Source of the DNA: an uncultured Pirellulaceae bacterium | GTDB taxonomy: Bacteria; Planctomycetota; Planctomycetia; Pirellulales; Pirellulaceae | Length of the DNA: 64,000 bases | Direction of reading: 5' to 3' | Assembly: GCA_937981585.1 (NCBI GenBank) | Contig: CALJOA010000060.1 | Span: 1-64,000 of the forward strand | In this document: one piece after another, positions 26,691 through 36,090 of the stretch | Layout of the letters: each line of letters opens with the position of its first letter | Numbering within the stretch: position 1 is the stretch's first letter | Position numbers and translations under genes: made by a program | The notes under the pieces: generated by a model | Databases searched by the model: none | Seen by the model: only the letters and a program-made list of their open reading frames with translations | Told to the model about the DNA's origin: nothing

Positions 26691-27821
26691 CTAAACTCCT
26701 GCTGGCGGGTTTCTGGCGATCTTGCAAAGCGTTTCAATCCCACGCTCGATCACTGCATCATCGACGGCGTATGAAATTCGAAAATGTGAATCAGAGTCGC
26801 TAAAGATATTTCCCGGGATCACCATCAAATTGTTGGCAATCGCCTCATCAACAAATTGTTGACCGTTGCCCCAAGGCAATTTCGGATACACGTAAAACGC
26901 GCCACCGGGCTTTACAATCTCGTAGTCGTCCTTCAACCCGTCAATCAATCGGTCCCGTTTGGCTTTGTAGTTGGCAACGTACTGCGACATATCCACGTCC
27001 ATTGCGACCGCTGCCGCCCACTGAACTGGCTGAGGCGAGCAGACAAACGTGTACTGCTGGATCTTCAACATCGTTTGCACTAGCGTCTGAGGAGCCGAAA
27101 CATAGCCGCAACGCAAACCTGTCATGGCGTAAGACTTCGAGAACCCATCGACCACGACCGTATCCGGATTGAACTTCGCCGCAGAAACATGCGGCCGGTC
27201 ATAGGTGAACTTGCTATAAATCTCATCGGAGACCAGGCAAATTCCTTTCTTGTGCGCCAGCTCTGCGATGGCTTTGATCTCTTCATCGCTTGGACAGATC
27301 CCCGTCGGGTTGGACGGACTGTTGAGGATGATCATTTTTGTCTTGTCGGTGATCGCGGCTTCGACTTTGTTGACGTCCAGTTTGAAATCAGGATAAGTGC
27401 TGATTGCGACGCTCTTTCCTCCGGCCATCTCAACCATCGCCGGGTACATGGCAAAGTAAGGGTCAAAGTAGATCACCTCGTCGCCCGAATTGATCATCGC
27501 CAACACGGCAAGGAAGAGTCCGCCGCTGGTCCCTGAGCACACAAACGCGACGCGATCATCGTGACCAAACTGCTGATCGGTTTGGGCTTGAATTTTATCT
27601 CGCAAGACCGGCACGCCCTGGGTGGCTGTGTATCCGTTCTTGCCATCCTCTATCGCCTGAATCAATTCGGCTTTGATTGTCTCGGGGACATCGAAATCCG
27701 GCTGTCCAATCGAGAGGTTGATCGGGTCCTCCAGCTTGGCCGCCAAATCGAACATTCGACGAATCCCACTGGAATCAAATCCTCTGGTTCGATCTGCGAC
27801 CCAGCTATCAAAATCGGGCAT
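26691..27821 (-). CDS. PLP-dependent aminotransferase, class I (aspartate aminotransferase-like)
   Basis: A fold-type I aminotransferase of about 376 residues, using pyridoxal phosphate on a Lys. NLSIGQPDFDVPETIK is the N-terminal motif, NSPSNPTG and SDEIYSKFTYD bind cofactor, and DGFSKSYAMTGLRCGY carries the Schiff-base lysine. The AspC/AlaT/DapL-like subfamily cannot be separated safely by eye, so the amino acid substrate is left open. ATG 27821 is favoured: GGAGA lies eight bases upstream, whereas the ORF start at 27836 lacks one. Confidence 0.88.
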   Translation of the reverse strand: MPDFDSWVADRTRGFDSSGIRRMFDLAAKLEDPINLSIGQPDFDVPETIKAELIQAIEDGKNGYTATQGVPVLRDKIQAQTDQQFGHDDRVAFVCSGTSGGLFLAVLAMINSGDEVIYFDPYFAMYPAMVEMAGGKSVAISTYPDFKLDVNKVEAAITDKTKMIILNSPSNPTGICPSDEEIKAIAELAHKKGICLVSDEIYSKFTYDRPHVSAAKFNPDTVVVDGFSKSYAMTGLRCGYVSAPQTLVQTMLKIQQYTFVCSPQPVQWAAAVAMDVDMSQYVANYKAKRDRLIDGLKDDYEIVKPGGAFYVYPKLPWGNGQQFVDEAIANNLMVIPGNIFSDSDSHFRISYAVDDAVIERGIETLCKIARNPPAGV

Positions 27822-28085
27822 AAATTCTTCTCCCATATAGTCTTCTGCCAGCGCGGCGGTTTGAGGTTCATTTTAGCGTCCCGGAACTTCGCCGATAGAA
27901 CCGGTTTTTTTTGGAGACGAGTTTTCTCAAGCCCCCTAGAGAGCTGTTCTTGGAGAAGCGCCTTCTTGTCCGCCGACGTTTGCTTCTTTCAAAATCGGCG
28001 GTTGTTAGATCAACGGTCTGAAACTAGAATCCCAGCTCCGCAGAAAAAGAGATCTGCGACCTGATTTTCGCCACTGGAAGCCTTG

Positions 28086-29714
28086 ATGAGCGAACTCCAC
28101 CACGAGTGCGGCGTTGCCGCGATTTACCAACTGCCCAGCCAACCTGTCAGCGAACTTTGCCCCGGAGGAGAGCCAGGCAACGCTTCGACCTTGATTCCGC
28201 GAATGCTGTTGGACATGCAAAATCGCGGCCAATTGTCGGCAGGAATTTCGAGGTTCCACCCTGAACCTGAAAATGGCCAACTGATAGATACCTATCGGGA
28301 CATCGGCAGCGTTCAGGAAGTATTTCGGCTTTCCCACACCGCCAAAGCCACCAGTCTGATGAAGCGCTACAGCGGCGCTGCAGCGATCGGCCACGTACGC
28401 TACGCCACATGTGGCAAAGACGACAAGAGCTACGCCCAGCCATTTGAGAACCATCATTTTAACCGTCGCCAGTGGTTCACTTTCGCGTTCAATGGCCAGC
28501 TCGCAAACTACACCGAACTGGCCCAGGACATTCTGAGTGAACCGGATAACCACCTCGTCCGCGAGACCGATACCGAAGTCCTGATGCACGAGATTTGTAC
28601 TCAGCTGAAGAATCAAGACTCGAATTGTTTGGTCGAAATGATTCGCGAAGTCGCAAAACGGCTTGATGGCGCCTACTCGCTGGCTTTGCTCAACGCCAAA
28701 GGCGAAATGCTGATTGCGCGGGATCCGCTTGGTATCAAGCCGATGTGTTACGCAGTTCAGGGCTCCATGTTTGCCGCGGCTAGCGAAAGCGTTGCTTTGC
28801 TCAATCTCGGTTTCAAGCGAAATGAAATCGAGTCACTCAAACCAGGCAACGCGATTGCAATCGTCGATGGAAAAATTGAGTTCCATCAGTTCGCCGATAC
28901 CCCCGGAAATGCACATTGCTTCTTTGAATGGATTTATTTCGCCAACGTTGCCAGTACGCTGGACGATCGAGGCGTTTACACCACGCGAACGGCGCTTGGG
29001 AAAGAGCTCGCCGACCAGGAAGAATCGATCGGACTGATCGAAATAGACGATGACACAATTGTCGTGCCAGTTCCGGATACCAGCAAGGCGGCAGCCGACT
29101 CGATGGCGTTCCACCTCAAGATCCCTTCGCGTGAGGGCTTGATCCGAAACCGTTACAGCGGTCGTACGTTCATTGAGTCGTCACAGGAAACGCGAGCTAA
29201 ACGCGCCAAAACAAAATACACGCCGCTTCGAGAAGTCCTCGAAGGCAAACGTGTCATCTTGGTTGAAGATTCAATTGTCCGTTCAACTACGATGAAGGCG
29301 TTGCTGCGACGAATTCGAGAAGAAGGCGGAGCCAAAGAAATTCATGTCCGTGTCGCTTGCCCTCCGATCGTCGCTCCGTGCTATTACGGAATTGATATGT
29401 CGACGATTGAGCAGCTCTTCGCCCCCAATTTTTACCTGCCCGGCGATCCTCTGACTGACGAAATTCAGGACGAGATGGCGGAAACACTTGGTTGTGATTC
29501 GCTGCGATATCTCCCAATCGAATCGGTCGCCCGAGCCATTGGAATCCCACAAGACGGGCTTTGCCAAGCCTGTATCAGTTGCCACTACCCAACGCCAACC
29601 GGTAGGAAGCTATATCAACTCGATTTTGAGAGTTACTCTCAAGGCGACAAGAACAAGATCAGCGACTCAGGCCGAGCGTTCGATACTGGTAAACCGCGAG
29701 TCGGTTTGACGTAA
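28086..29714 (+). CDS. purF: Amidophosphoribosyltransferase
   Basis: First step of purine synthesis: phosphoribosyl pyrophosphate and glutamine to 5-phosphoribosylamine. The N terminus [14 protein letters not shown] fits a short propeptide cleaved before the catalytic Cys. [10 protein letters not shown] is the glutaminase motif, and [13 protein letters not shown] is the PRPP-binding loop. Cysteines at [12 protein letters not shown] and CQACISC match the [4Fe-4S] ligands of Bacillus-type enzymes. The start is ATG 28086, one codon after a TTG. A short hairpin separates it from ppiC; the two are probably cotranscribed. Confidence 0.94.
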   Translation: MSELHHECGVAAIYQLPSQPVSELCPGGEPGNASTLIPRMLLDMQNRGQLSAGISRFHPEPENGQLIDTYRDIGSVQEVFRLSHTAKATSLMKRYSGAAAIGHVRYATCGKDDKSYAQPFENHHFNRRQWFTFAFNGQLANYTELAQDILSEPDNHLVRETDTEVLMHEICTQLKNQDSNCLVEMIREVAKRLDGAYSLALLNAKGEMLIARDPLGIKPMCYAVQGSMFAAASESVALLNLGFKRNEIESLKPGNAIAIVDGKIEFHQFADTPGNAHCFFEWIYFANVASTLDDRGVYTTRTALGKELADQEESIGLIEIDDDTIVVPVPDTSKAAADSMAFHLKIPSREGLIRNRYSGRTFIESSQETRAKRAKTKYTPLREVLEGKRVILVEDSIVRSTTMKALLRRIREEGGAKEIHVRVACPPIVAPCYYGIDMSTIEQLFAPNFYLPGDPLTDEIQDEMAETLGCDSLRYLPIESVARAIGIPQDGLCQACISCHYPTPTGRKLYQLDFESYSQGDKNKISDSGRAFDTGKPRVGLT

Positions 29715-29807
29715 GCGGATGACTTGGAAGGAACTGCATCGATCGACCGGCGATCGGTCGCACCGCACAACACTAAATCATTGAACATCAGATCTGAAGG
29801 AACCGTC

Positions 29808-30089
29808 ATGGCCAAAGCAACCGCCCGTCACATTCTTGTTGAAACTGAAGAAGTCTGTGAAGACCTCAAGAACTCGATTGCTGGCGGAAAAGATTTCGCC
29901 GAAGTCGCTGCTGAGTTTTCATCATGCCCTTCGGGAAAAAACGGAGGCGATTTAGGTGAGTTTGCCCCCGGCATGATGGTTAAGGAATTTGATGATGTCG
30001 TTTTCAGCGCGGAACTCAATACAGTTGAGGGGCCGGTGAAGACGCAGTTTGGTTACCACTTGATCGAAGTCACCAGTCGCGAAGACTAG
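29808..30089 (+). CDS. ppiC: Parvulin-type peptidyl-prolyl isomerase
   Basis: A 93-residue stand-alone parvulin that speeds cis-trans isomerisation of prolyl peptide bonds. RHILVETEEVCEDLKNSIAGGKDFAEVAAEFSSCPSGKNGGDLGEF and TQFGYHLIEVTSRE cover the whole fold and match E. coli PpiC in length and pattern. The ATG at 29808 follows GAAGGA; the ORF track starts 28 codons too early. The agmatine deiminase gene starts 3 bp after its stop. Confidence 0.93.
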   Translation: MAKATARHILVETEEVCEDLKNSIAGGKDFAEVAAEFSSCPSGKNGGDLGEFAPGMMVKEFDDVVFSAELNTVEGPVKTQFGYHLIEVTSRED

Positions 30090-30092
30090 TTT

Positions 30093-31139
30093 ATGTCTTC
30101 TCATTCAGAACAGACAACGCAGCCTGCGCTCCGGATGCCGTCCGAATGGGAACCACAGGCTGCAATCTGGCTTAGCTGGCCACACAATAACGAAACGTGG
30201 CCCGAAAATCTTCGTGAAGCACAAGAAGAATTCTCCCAACTGGTCAAAGCCATCGCTCGGACGCAAGCCGTTTTCGTGATGGCAAAAAGCTCAACCGATC
30301 CAGCGGTTTTCCAGTTTGCCGATCGGGCGCTTGGCGGCTTGGGAAACGTTACCGTTCTGGACATCGCCACTAACGACGCCTGGGCCCGAGATTACGCACC
30401 GACGTTCGTCAAAAACTCCGCTGGAAGAACGACCGCGATCGACTGGCGCTACAACGCTTGGGGCGGGAAATATCCACCGTTTGATGACGACCAGAAAGCT
30501 TGCGCTGAAGTCGCCAGACATTTGGGTATCGATACGATTTCGCTGGACTTCTGTTTCGAAGGAGGCGCGGTCGAAGTCAACGGAACCGGTGTTTTACTTT
30601 CTACAAAGTCGTGCGCATTGGATCCCAACCGAAACCCAGATACAACCATCGAAGCGATCGACTTACTTCTCTCCCGGCATCTTGGCACTTCAAAACACAT
30701 CTGGCTTGGTGGCGGAGCGATCGAAGGTGATGACACCGACGGGCACATTGACCAGTTGGCCAGGTTCACGGACGAGAAAACGATCGTCTACGCGTGGACT
30801 GACCGGAAAGACGATCCTCAGTTGGACAGACTGAAGCAAAACCGGGACGAATTTAGGCAACAGCTGGAAATCACCGGCTTAAGGGAATTTCGTTTGATTC
30901 CATTGCCAATTCCAGCCAGAATCGAACACTGCAAACGTCGAATTCCTGCCAGCTACTGCAATTTTCTGATCACCAACGACTTGGTAATCGTCCCGCAATT
31001 CGGCCAGCCAGAAGACAACCAAGCGATTGAGATACTCTCGGGTCTTTTCTCGCGCCGCCAAACCATCGGGCTCAACTCGCTTAACCTCTCGGTAGGCTTG
31101 GGTTCGTTTCATTGCCTTTCTCAGCAACAACCTGCGTAG
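30093..31139 (+). CDS. aguA: Agmatine deiminase (peptidylarginine deiminase family)
   Basis: Hydrolyses agmatine to N-carbamoylputrescine and ammonia, part of a plant-like putrescine route. The guanidino-group-modifying fold is supported by EWEPQAAIWLSWPHNNETWP, FEGGAVEVNGTGVLLSTKSC, DTDGHIDQLARF and the catalytic Cys in GLGSFHCLSQQ at the C terminus. It is 348 residues, a typical length. It is the last gene of purF-ppiC-aguA. The next enzyme, N-carbamoylputrescine amidase, is not in the window. Confidence 0.9.
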   Translation: MSSHSEQTTQPALRMPSEWEPQAAIWLSWPHNNETWPENLREAQEEFSQLVKAIARTQAVFVMAKSSTDPAVFQFADRALGGLGNVTVLDIATNDAWARDYAPTFVKNSAGRTTAIDWRYNAWGGKYPPFDDDQKACAEVARHLGIDTISLDFCFEGGAVEVNGTGVLLSTKSCALDPNRNPDTTIEAIDLLLSRHLGTSKHIWLGGGAIEGDDTDGHIDQLARFTDEKTIVYAWTDRKDDPQLDRLKQNRDEFRQQLEITGLREFRLIPLPIPARIEHCKRRIPASYCNFLITNDLVIVPQFGQPEDNQAIEILSGLFSRRQTIGLNSLNLSVGLGSFHCLSQQQPA

Positions 31140-31186
31140 CTGAACAGCGTTACTTTATCTTTGATCGCGTTGAAAGCTTTGCCTTA

Positions 31187-33079
31187 TCAGGCAGAGTCAG
31201 AGTCGGCTTCGACCACGGCATCGGTTTTCACAAACGAAATGACTGATTGCTCAGAGAGCGGCTCAAGCTTGATATCGGTTGTGTTGATGTTGACCATGCC
31301 GTTTTTGTCGATCACAAAAATCACAATAACTTCTTCTCCATGTTGGGCCTTGAAGTCTTCGAACGTGAATTCTTTTGAAATTCGGGTTAGTTTTGGTCGA
31401 AAGCCTTCTGCGTATGCTGCCTCGAACCTCTCTTCGCCCCAATGCTCTGTAAACAACTCGCGTCCCTTGGCGACTTCTCCAACTTTCGCGCGAGAACCTT
31501 TGTCAGCGTCGCGTGGAAGCAAACGGTAAACGTTCTGACTTCCGAAGAAATGTGAAAACTCGGCGACTGCCATCGCGTTGACCGCGTCGTTTTTTGTTAG
31601 CGCCATAAATCGTCCGACCCCAGCCAGGTCAATCTCCTCGTGCGCGTACTCGGAGAGTATGCTTTTGCAATGAGCCGGCAGCCCCGCCATCTTGGCGGCG
31701 GAAATGTTCCGGTAGTTGGTGTCGACTAGAACAACAGCGTAACCGGCGTCTTTGAGGATCACCGCGATATCTCGAATCCAGGCAGCCGCACCACCGAACA
31801 GGATTCCCTGTGGTTTCGACTCGGCCAAACCAAGTTTTCGGGCCAGCGGCGCGGCTCCCAAACCGTAGATCGCAACCGTTCCTACGATCAGCATGAAGGT
31901 CGCAGGAACCATCACTTCGGCGTCAGCAATCAAGGATTCGTCACCATGGGCCGTTGCAATAATCTTCAGCGCAAAAACACTTACCACGGCCGCCGCGACG
32001 ATTCCGCGTGGCGCGAGGAAAGCGAGGAAGATCTTCTCCTCGCGGTTCAAACCGGACTTCCACATCGCGGCCCAGATAGAAAGTGGCCTGACGATCAAAA
32101 TCATCAGCAATACAAACAGCACACCGCGCCAACCGACTTCGCCTAGCACCGCCAAATCGAGCCTTGATCCGAGCACGATGAACAGACAGGAAATCAAAAA
32201 CACGCCGAGGTTTTCCTTGAACTCGACGACATGCTCAATCGAAAGATGTTTCTGATTGGCAAGAAAGATCCCCATCACCGTCACGGTGACCAAACCTGTT
32301 TCGTGCATCAAATAGTTTGACAACGCAAACATCGCCAAAGCACTTGCCAGAAAAGCAAGTCCGTGCAAGTAATCGGGCAACCAGTAGCGTTTGACCACCA
32401 CGGCCAGGATCCAAGCCGAGACACAACCGATACCGATCCCGATGACAGCCGTCTTCAAAATCCCCAGCACCGGGCTCCACAACGTCACCGCCTCGCCTTC
32501 ATGAAAAAACAGTTGCTCATAAACCAGCACGGCGAGAATCGCGCCGACCGGGTCGATGATAATTCCTTCCCATTTGACAACCGAGCCAATTTTTCGATTG
32601 GGTCGGATGTATCTCAACAGCGGAGCCACAACCGTCGGGCCAGTCACCACCAAAACGGCAGCCAGCAAAACGGCGAGTTTCATTTGAATATCAAGAATCA
32701 CCCAAGCCAATAAGCTGCCCAGCAACCAGGAGACGAGGACACCAACGGTACACAACCGGACGACAGCACCGCCGACCGACGCTTTAAGCTCACTAAACCG
32801 CAATGACAATCCGCCTTCGAAAAGAATCACTGCCACTGCCAGCGAAACAAGCGGAAAAACGATCTTGGGCCCCAGAGTTTCATCACCACTGATCTCTTGA
32901 AGGATGTGGTCGGGGTTCATCCAGAATCCAAGCAGAACTCCGAACCCAAGCAAAAGGAGAATCGATGGTACGCGTATCCACCAAGCAACCAACTGGGCCA
33001 ACATGCCCAATAACGGAACAACAGCCAGGTAGTAAAAGATCTGATCGTCCAAAGCGATGCCTTGTTCCAGGTGAGTCAA
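31187..33079 (-). CDS. Na+/H+ antiporter (CPA type) with RCK-like C-terminal domain
   Basis: A 630-residue protein. Residues about 10-400 form roughly 12 membrane segments of the monovalent cation:proton antiporter fold. Residues about 410-600 resemble a TrkA-N/RCK module (GYAVVLVDTNYRNISAAKMAGL, KNDAVNAMAVAEFSHFFG), but the usual GxGxxG is replaced by GGAAAW, so nucleotide binding is doubtful. Exchange of Na+ or K+ for H+ at the inner membrane is inferred. The ORF starts at TTG 33079 and no ATG precedes the first membrane segment, so the start is uncertain; a TTG ten codons inside is an alternative. Confidence 0.85.
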   Translation of the reverse strand: MTHLEQGIALDDQIFYYLAVVPLLGMLAQLVAWWIRVPSILLLLGFGVLLGFWMNPDHILQEISGDETLGPKIVFPLVSLAVAVILFEGGLSLRFSELKASVGGAVVRLCTVGVLVSWLLGSLLAWVILDIQMKLAVLLAAVLVVTGPTVVAPLLRYIRPNRKIGSVVKWEGIIIDPVGAILAVLVYEQLFFHEGEAVTLWSPVLGILKTAVIGIGIGCVSAWILAVVVKRYWLPDYLHGLAFLASALAMFALSNYLMHETGLVTVTVMGIFLANQKHLSIEHVVEFKENLGVFLISCLFIVLGSRLDLAVLGEVGWRGVLFVLLMILIVRPLSIWAAMWKSGLNREEKIFLAFLAPRGIVAAAVVSVFALKIIATAHGDESLIADAEVMVPATFMLIVGTVAIYGLGAAPLARKLGLAESKPQGILFGGAAAWIRDIAVILKDAGYAVVLVDTNYRNISAAKMAGLPAHCKSILSEYAHEEIDLAGVGRFMALTKNDAVNAMAVAEFSHFFGSQNVYRLLPRDADKGSRAKVGEVAKGRELFTEHWGEERFEAAYAEGFRPKLTRISKEFTFEDFKAQHGEEVIVIFVIDKNGMVNINTTDIKLEPLSEQSVISFVKTDAVVEADSDSA

Positions 33080-33305
33080 TTGGCTCGATCAGTTTTGCTG
33101 TTTGTCAGCAAACCGAGCCAGATAAGTCATTTCATTATCGAAACATGGCCAGTTTTTGGACAGGGCATATTCCCCAAGAGGAAAGTAATTTTATCCCGGC
33201 TAGCCCGGTATTTGAACCACCAGCAGTCAACGATGTTGATGTTCGCCTCTTGAGCCACGGTGTTCCAGACTGCAAGGCAGGCACTGTCGGGTCAGTAAAA
33301 CGCCA

Positions 33306-34349
33306 CTACGAACTAGCAGCGGGCCGCGCTGGTCGTTGAGGAGGATTGTAAGTGCAACAGTCTTGCGGGCACACGTCCCAGTTTGCCGGCATGTTTCCGA
33401 TCGCGCGTTTTTCGGTTCCGCTTGTGCGCTCAAGGATCAATTCGCGAATCATCGCGACAAATTGCGGATGCACCCCGACCGATTTGGCTCGCTGCATGTT
33501 GATCCCCAGCTCGTCACATTTTTCTTGGGCTTCGGTATCCAGGTCGAACAGGACTTCCATGTGATCCGAAACAAAACCGACTGGCATTAAAACCAGATCC
33601 TTGACGTCGGTTGTTTCCTTCAGATCACCGATGTAGTCACATACGTCGGGTTCAAGCCACGGTTGATGCGGCGGGCCTGAACGGCTCTGGTAAACCAGCT
33701 CCCAAGGGTAGTCGCCGATCTTTTCCATTATCAACCGACAAGCCTCGGTCAGTTGAGTCGAGTACTTGCAGCCTTCGGCCATCGACATTGGAATGCTGTG
33801 GGCCGTGAATACGAACCGCGTCTCGGGACGACGAGACTCTTCAATTTGATCAAATGCGTTTTGAACCCTGTCAGCCGACGCCTCGATATAAAGCGGATGG
33901 TTAAACGCCATTCGAAGCTTGTGAACTTCTGGAGCATCGGAACCGATTGCAGCCTGCGCCTGGGCGATGTTCTCCCGGTATTGGCGACAGCCCGAGTAGC
34001 AACTGTAGATGGAAGTAAAGAAACCAAGGGCACACTTTATTCCATCGTCTTTCATTTCACGAAGCGCGTCTGGAATCATCGGATGCCAGTTGCGATTGCC
34101 CCAGTAAACAGGCAACTCGATATCGTGATCGGCGAGTTCCTTTTTGAGGGCCGCGATCAAGTCCCGGTTCTGCTCATTGATTGGACTGACACCACCAAAG
34201 TGGTTGTAGTGCTCGGAGACCTCAAGCATCCGCTGGCGCGGGACGTTTTTTCCTCGGAGGACGTTCTCCAAAAACGGCATTACATCGTCGGGGCCCTCTG
34301 GACCTCCAAACGAAACGACAAAGATTGCATCGTAGTTTTTATCTGACAT
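33306..34349 (-). CDS. hemH: Ferrochelatase, probably with an Fe-S cluster
   Basis: Inserts Fe2+ into protoporphyrin IX (or coproporphyrin III) in haem synthesis. FVVSFGGPEGPDDVMPFLENVL begins the fold, and FTAHSIPMSM contains the active-site His. The 347-residue length is normal. C-terminal CPQDCCTY and the internal SCYSGCRQY supply cysteines in a pattern like that of [2Fe-2S] ferrochelatases. No other haem gene is adjacent. The start ATG 34349 leads straight into the domain. Confidence 0.94.
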   Translation of the reverse strand: MSDKNYDAIFVVSFGGPEGPDDVMPFLENVLRGKNVPRQRMLEVSEHYNHFGGVSPINEQNRDLIAALKKELADHDIELPVYWGNRNWHPMIPDALREMKDDGIKCALGFFTSIYSCYSGCRQYRENIAQAQAAIGSDAPEVHKLRMAFNHPLYIEASADRVQNAFDQIEESRRPETRFVFTAHSIPMSMAEGCKYSTQLTEACRLIMEKIGDYPWELVYQSRSGPPHQPWLEPDVCDYIGDLKETTDVKDLVLMPVGFVSDHMEVLFDLDTEAQEKCDELGINMQRAKSVGVHPQFVAMIRELILERTSGTEKRAIGNMPANWDVCPQDCCTYNPPQRPARPAASS

Positions 34350-34465
34350 GTTTGTTTCTAAGTTGTGACGGTTGAGCAGGTCGCGTTCAAAAGGCCTCTG
34401 CCTCTAGCGCGACGCGAGTAGTTCAGCAGATGCTGAGCATCATCAACGCTACCCGAGCTCAGATT

Positions 34466-34909
34466 TTATGTTTCACCTAACAACGCGTCCATGACATGTT
34501 GCGGTGTCAGGACGGCGTAAGGAGGTGCATCGTCGGGAAATCGACACACGGCAACACAGAAACGCCCTTCAACAGCGACGCTGCGATTCTGGTCAACGAT
34601 TTCAAACTCATAGACGATTTGCTTACCGTCGATCTCGACAAGCTTTAACTTGACTTTGACACAGTCGCCCAAAACGAGGGGTTGGTTGATCTTGAGGCTG
34701 GCAGTCAGCCGGGGAAATCCAAGCGTGCCCAGTTCATCGTGCAATACAACCCGCAAGCCCCGACTGCGAAGAAACGCGTACTCCGTCTCCTCCATCATCC
34801 GCACATAGACAGAAAAATGGGCAAATCCTGTTACATCCGTGTCGACAAAATGGACCTCTCGTGGATACTCAAACTCGGCAATGACGGCTGTAGCTGGTGT
34901 GGTAGACAA
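34466..34909 (-). CDS. Acyl-CoA thioesterase of the 4-hydroxybenzoyl-CoA (hot-dog) family
   Basis: A 147-residue hot-dog fold protein. VHFVDTDVTGFAHFSVYVRMMEETEYAFL has the DxxGxxHxxxY-type motif of YbgC/4HBT thioesterases, which hydrolyse acyl-CoA or acyl-ACP thioesters. The physiological substrate is unknown. The ORF begins at TTG 34909 and no upstream ATG is available, so TTG is probably the real start. The methyltransferase gene is divergent, 45 bp away. Confidence 0.85.
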   Translation of the reverse strand: MSTTPATAVIAEFEYPREVHFVDTDVTGFAHFSVYVRMMEETEYAFLRSRGLRVVLHDELGTLGFPRLTASLKINQPLVLGDCVKVKLKLVEIDGKQIVYEFEIVDQNRSVAVEGRFCVAVCRFPDDAPPYAVLTPQHVMDALLGET

Positions 34910-34954
34910 GGTTCGTCGGACTCAAAGGCTGAACTTACGGGAAACTTACGACTT

Positions 34955-35749
34955 ATGAAACCGTCAGAAGACCATTGGCACAACCGGGCAGCCTGGGATC
35001 GGTTGGCAAAAATTCAGGATCGACTGGCCAAACCGGCTCGCGACGTGGATTTTGCCAACCCACTCAAAACCGTCGACAGCATCGGCTGGCTCGGATCCGA
35101 TATCACGGGCAAGCACGTTCTTTGTCTGGCCGCAGGTGGTGGCAGGCAAGGTCCAATTTACGCAGCGGCAGACGCGATCGTGACCGTGGTTGACCTGAGT
35201 CCGGCGATGCTTGAGCTTGACCGAGCCGTCGCGGCCGAGCGAAATCTGGAGCTACGCACGATCGAAGCCTCAATGGACGATCTCTCGGCGCTGCAAGATC
35301 AATCGTTCGACATCGTCATCCACCCGGTCAGCACTTGCTACGTCCCTGACGTCAGGCCAGTTTTTCAGGAAGTGGCCAGAGTGCTGCGGGCCGGCGGGAT
35401 TTACATCAGCCAACATAAACAACCGACGAGCCTCCAAACTAATCTCGAAGCCGGTCAACCAGGGTATCACGTTGCCCATCAGTATTACCGAACCGATCCG
35501 CTGCCAGCGTGTGAAGTTCCAAACTTGATCCGCGAAGAGGGTACGCTGGAGTATATCCATCGTTGGGAGGAGCTGCTGGGCGCGATGTGCCGCAGTGGCT
35601 TGGTGATCGAAGACGTTACCGAACCGCTGCACGCCAAACTGGACGCCGAGATCGGTAGCTTTGGACATCGGGCACAGTATGTCGCTCCGTACATTCGAAT
35701 CAAAGCCCGTCGCGCCGGACTGCCAAAGTCAGGTTTGATATTGGATTAA
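34955..35749 (+). CDS. SAM-dependent methyltransferase
   Basis: A class I methyltransferase of about 264 residues when started at MKPSEDHW (34955); the ORF extends to 34682 but that part lies antisense to the thioesterase. HVLCLAAGGGRQGP is motif I (SAM binding), VTVVDLSPAMLELDRAVAAE motif II, and SFDIVIHPVSTCYVPDV plus VARVLRAGGIYI complete the fold. The substrate is not evident. Start choice rests on homology of the core and on avoiding the antisense extension; there is no strong ribosome-binding site. Confidence 0.85.
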   Translation: MKPSEDHWHNRAAWDRLAKIQDRLAKPARDVDFANPLKTVDSIGWLGSDITGKHVLCLAAGGGRQGPIYAAADAIVTVVDLSPAMLELDRAVAAERNLELRTIEASMDDLSALQDQSFDIVIHPVSTCYVPDVRPVFQEVARVLRAGGIYISQHKQPTSLQTNLEAGQPGYHVAHQYYRTDPLPACEVPNLIREEGTLEYIHRWEELLGAMCRSGLVIEDVTEPLHAKLDAEIGSFGHRAQYVAPYIRIKARRAGLPKSGLILD

Positions 35750-35867
35750 CGTTGAGATTGGCATATTCCCCCAACAACACACTGGCTCAGATGGTCAACT
35801 TTGCTGTTAAGTTCGCGAAGACTCAGCGGACATTTCAGTTCTTGTTAGTAGCACGGCGCTTCGAGCT

Positions 35868-35905
35868 GTGAGGTGATTTCTGGTCTCGGCTCGCAGAGGT
35901 TGTGA
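35868..35905. repeat. Repeat C, copy 1
   Basis: CGAGCTGTGAGGTG...GGTCTCGGCTCGCAGAG aligns with the element at 36014-36050 (CGAGCCGTGAAACATG...GGTCTCGGCTCGGAGAG). The left part ends in the TAGTAGCACGG flank shared with repeat A. Confidence 0.55.
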
Positions 35906-35913
35906 ATTTATTT

Positions 35914-35974
35914 AGCCGTTTTGGCGCTAGCCACGGTTGAATCGCCGTTAACCGTGGCTAGTGCCAGAACGGCT
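35914..35974. repeat. Palindromic repeat B, copy 2
   Basis: AGCCGTTTTGGCGCTAGCC... pairs with ...GGCTAGTGCCAGAACGGCT. It matches the copy at 23825-23884 over the whole length, with most differences in the loop and compensating changes in the stems. Confidence 0.75.
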
Positions 35975-36013
35975 GGTGTTGTTAGGGCGTTTTTTGAAAA
36001 ATTCATGGCCTCA

Positions 36014-36061
36014 CCGAGCCGTGAAACATGTTCGGTCTCGGCTCGGAGAGCCGAGCTACTA
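36014..36061. repeat. Repeat C, copy 2
   Basis: CCGAGCCGTGAAACATGTTC is followed by GGTCTCGGCTCGGAGAGCCGAGCTACTA, with CGGCTC and GAGCCG forming a small hairpin at the right side. It lies about 30 bp from the 3' end of the DUF2617-like gene. Confidence 0.6.
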
Positions 36062-36090
36062 TTCCACGATAACCGAACGGCTTCGTTCGA

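Larger units (their letters stand above)
35750..36090. other. Intergenic region with palindromic repeats
   Basis: A 341 bp gap between the methyltransferase and the next leftward gene. It contains repeat B copy 2 and two related elements of a third family (repeat C), all listed separately. No gene is seen. Confidence 0.65.

Noticed and set aside
26676-26706. Hairpin GCCAGCA...TGCTGGC between convergent genes
   Set aside because: Only 7 bp with a 17 nt loop and no T-run; it overlaps the aminotransferase end.
28005-28616. 203-residue minus-strand ORF over purF
   Set aside because: Antisense shadow of the glutaminase domain of purF.
29744-29760. Hairpin CGACCG...CGGTCG between purF and ppiC
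   Set aside because: Short and without a T-run; not a convincing terminator, so the genes are treated as one operon.
34682-34954. N-terminal extension of the methyltransferase ORF
   Set aside because: It lies antisense to the thioesterase and shows no methyltransferase features; ATG 34955 is used.
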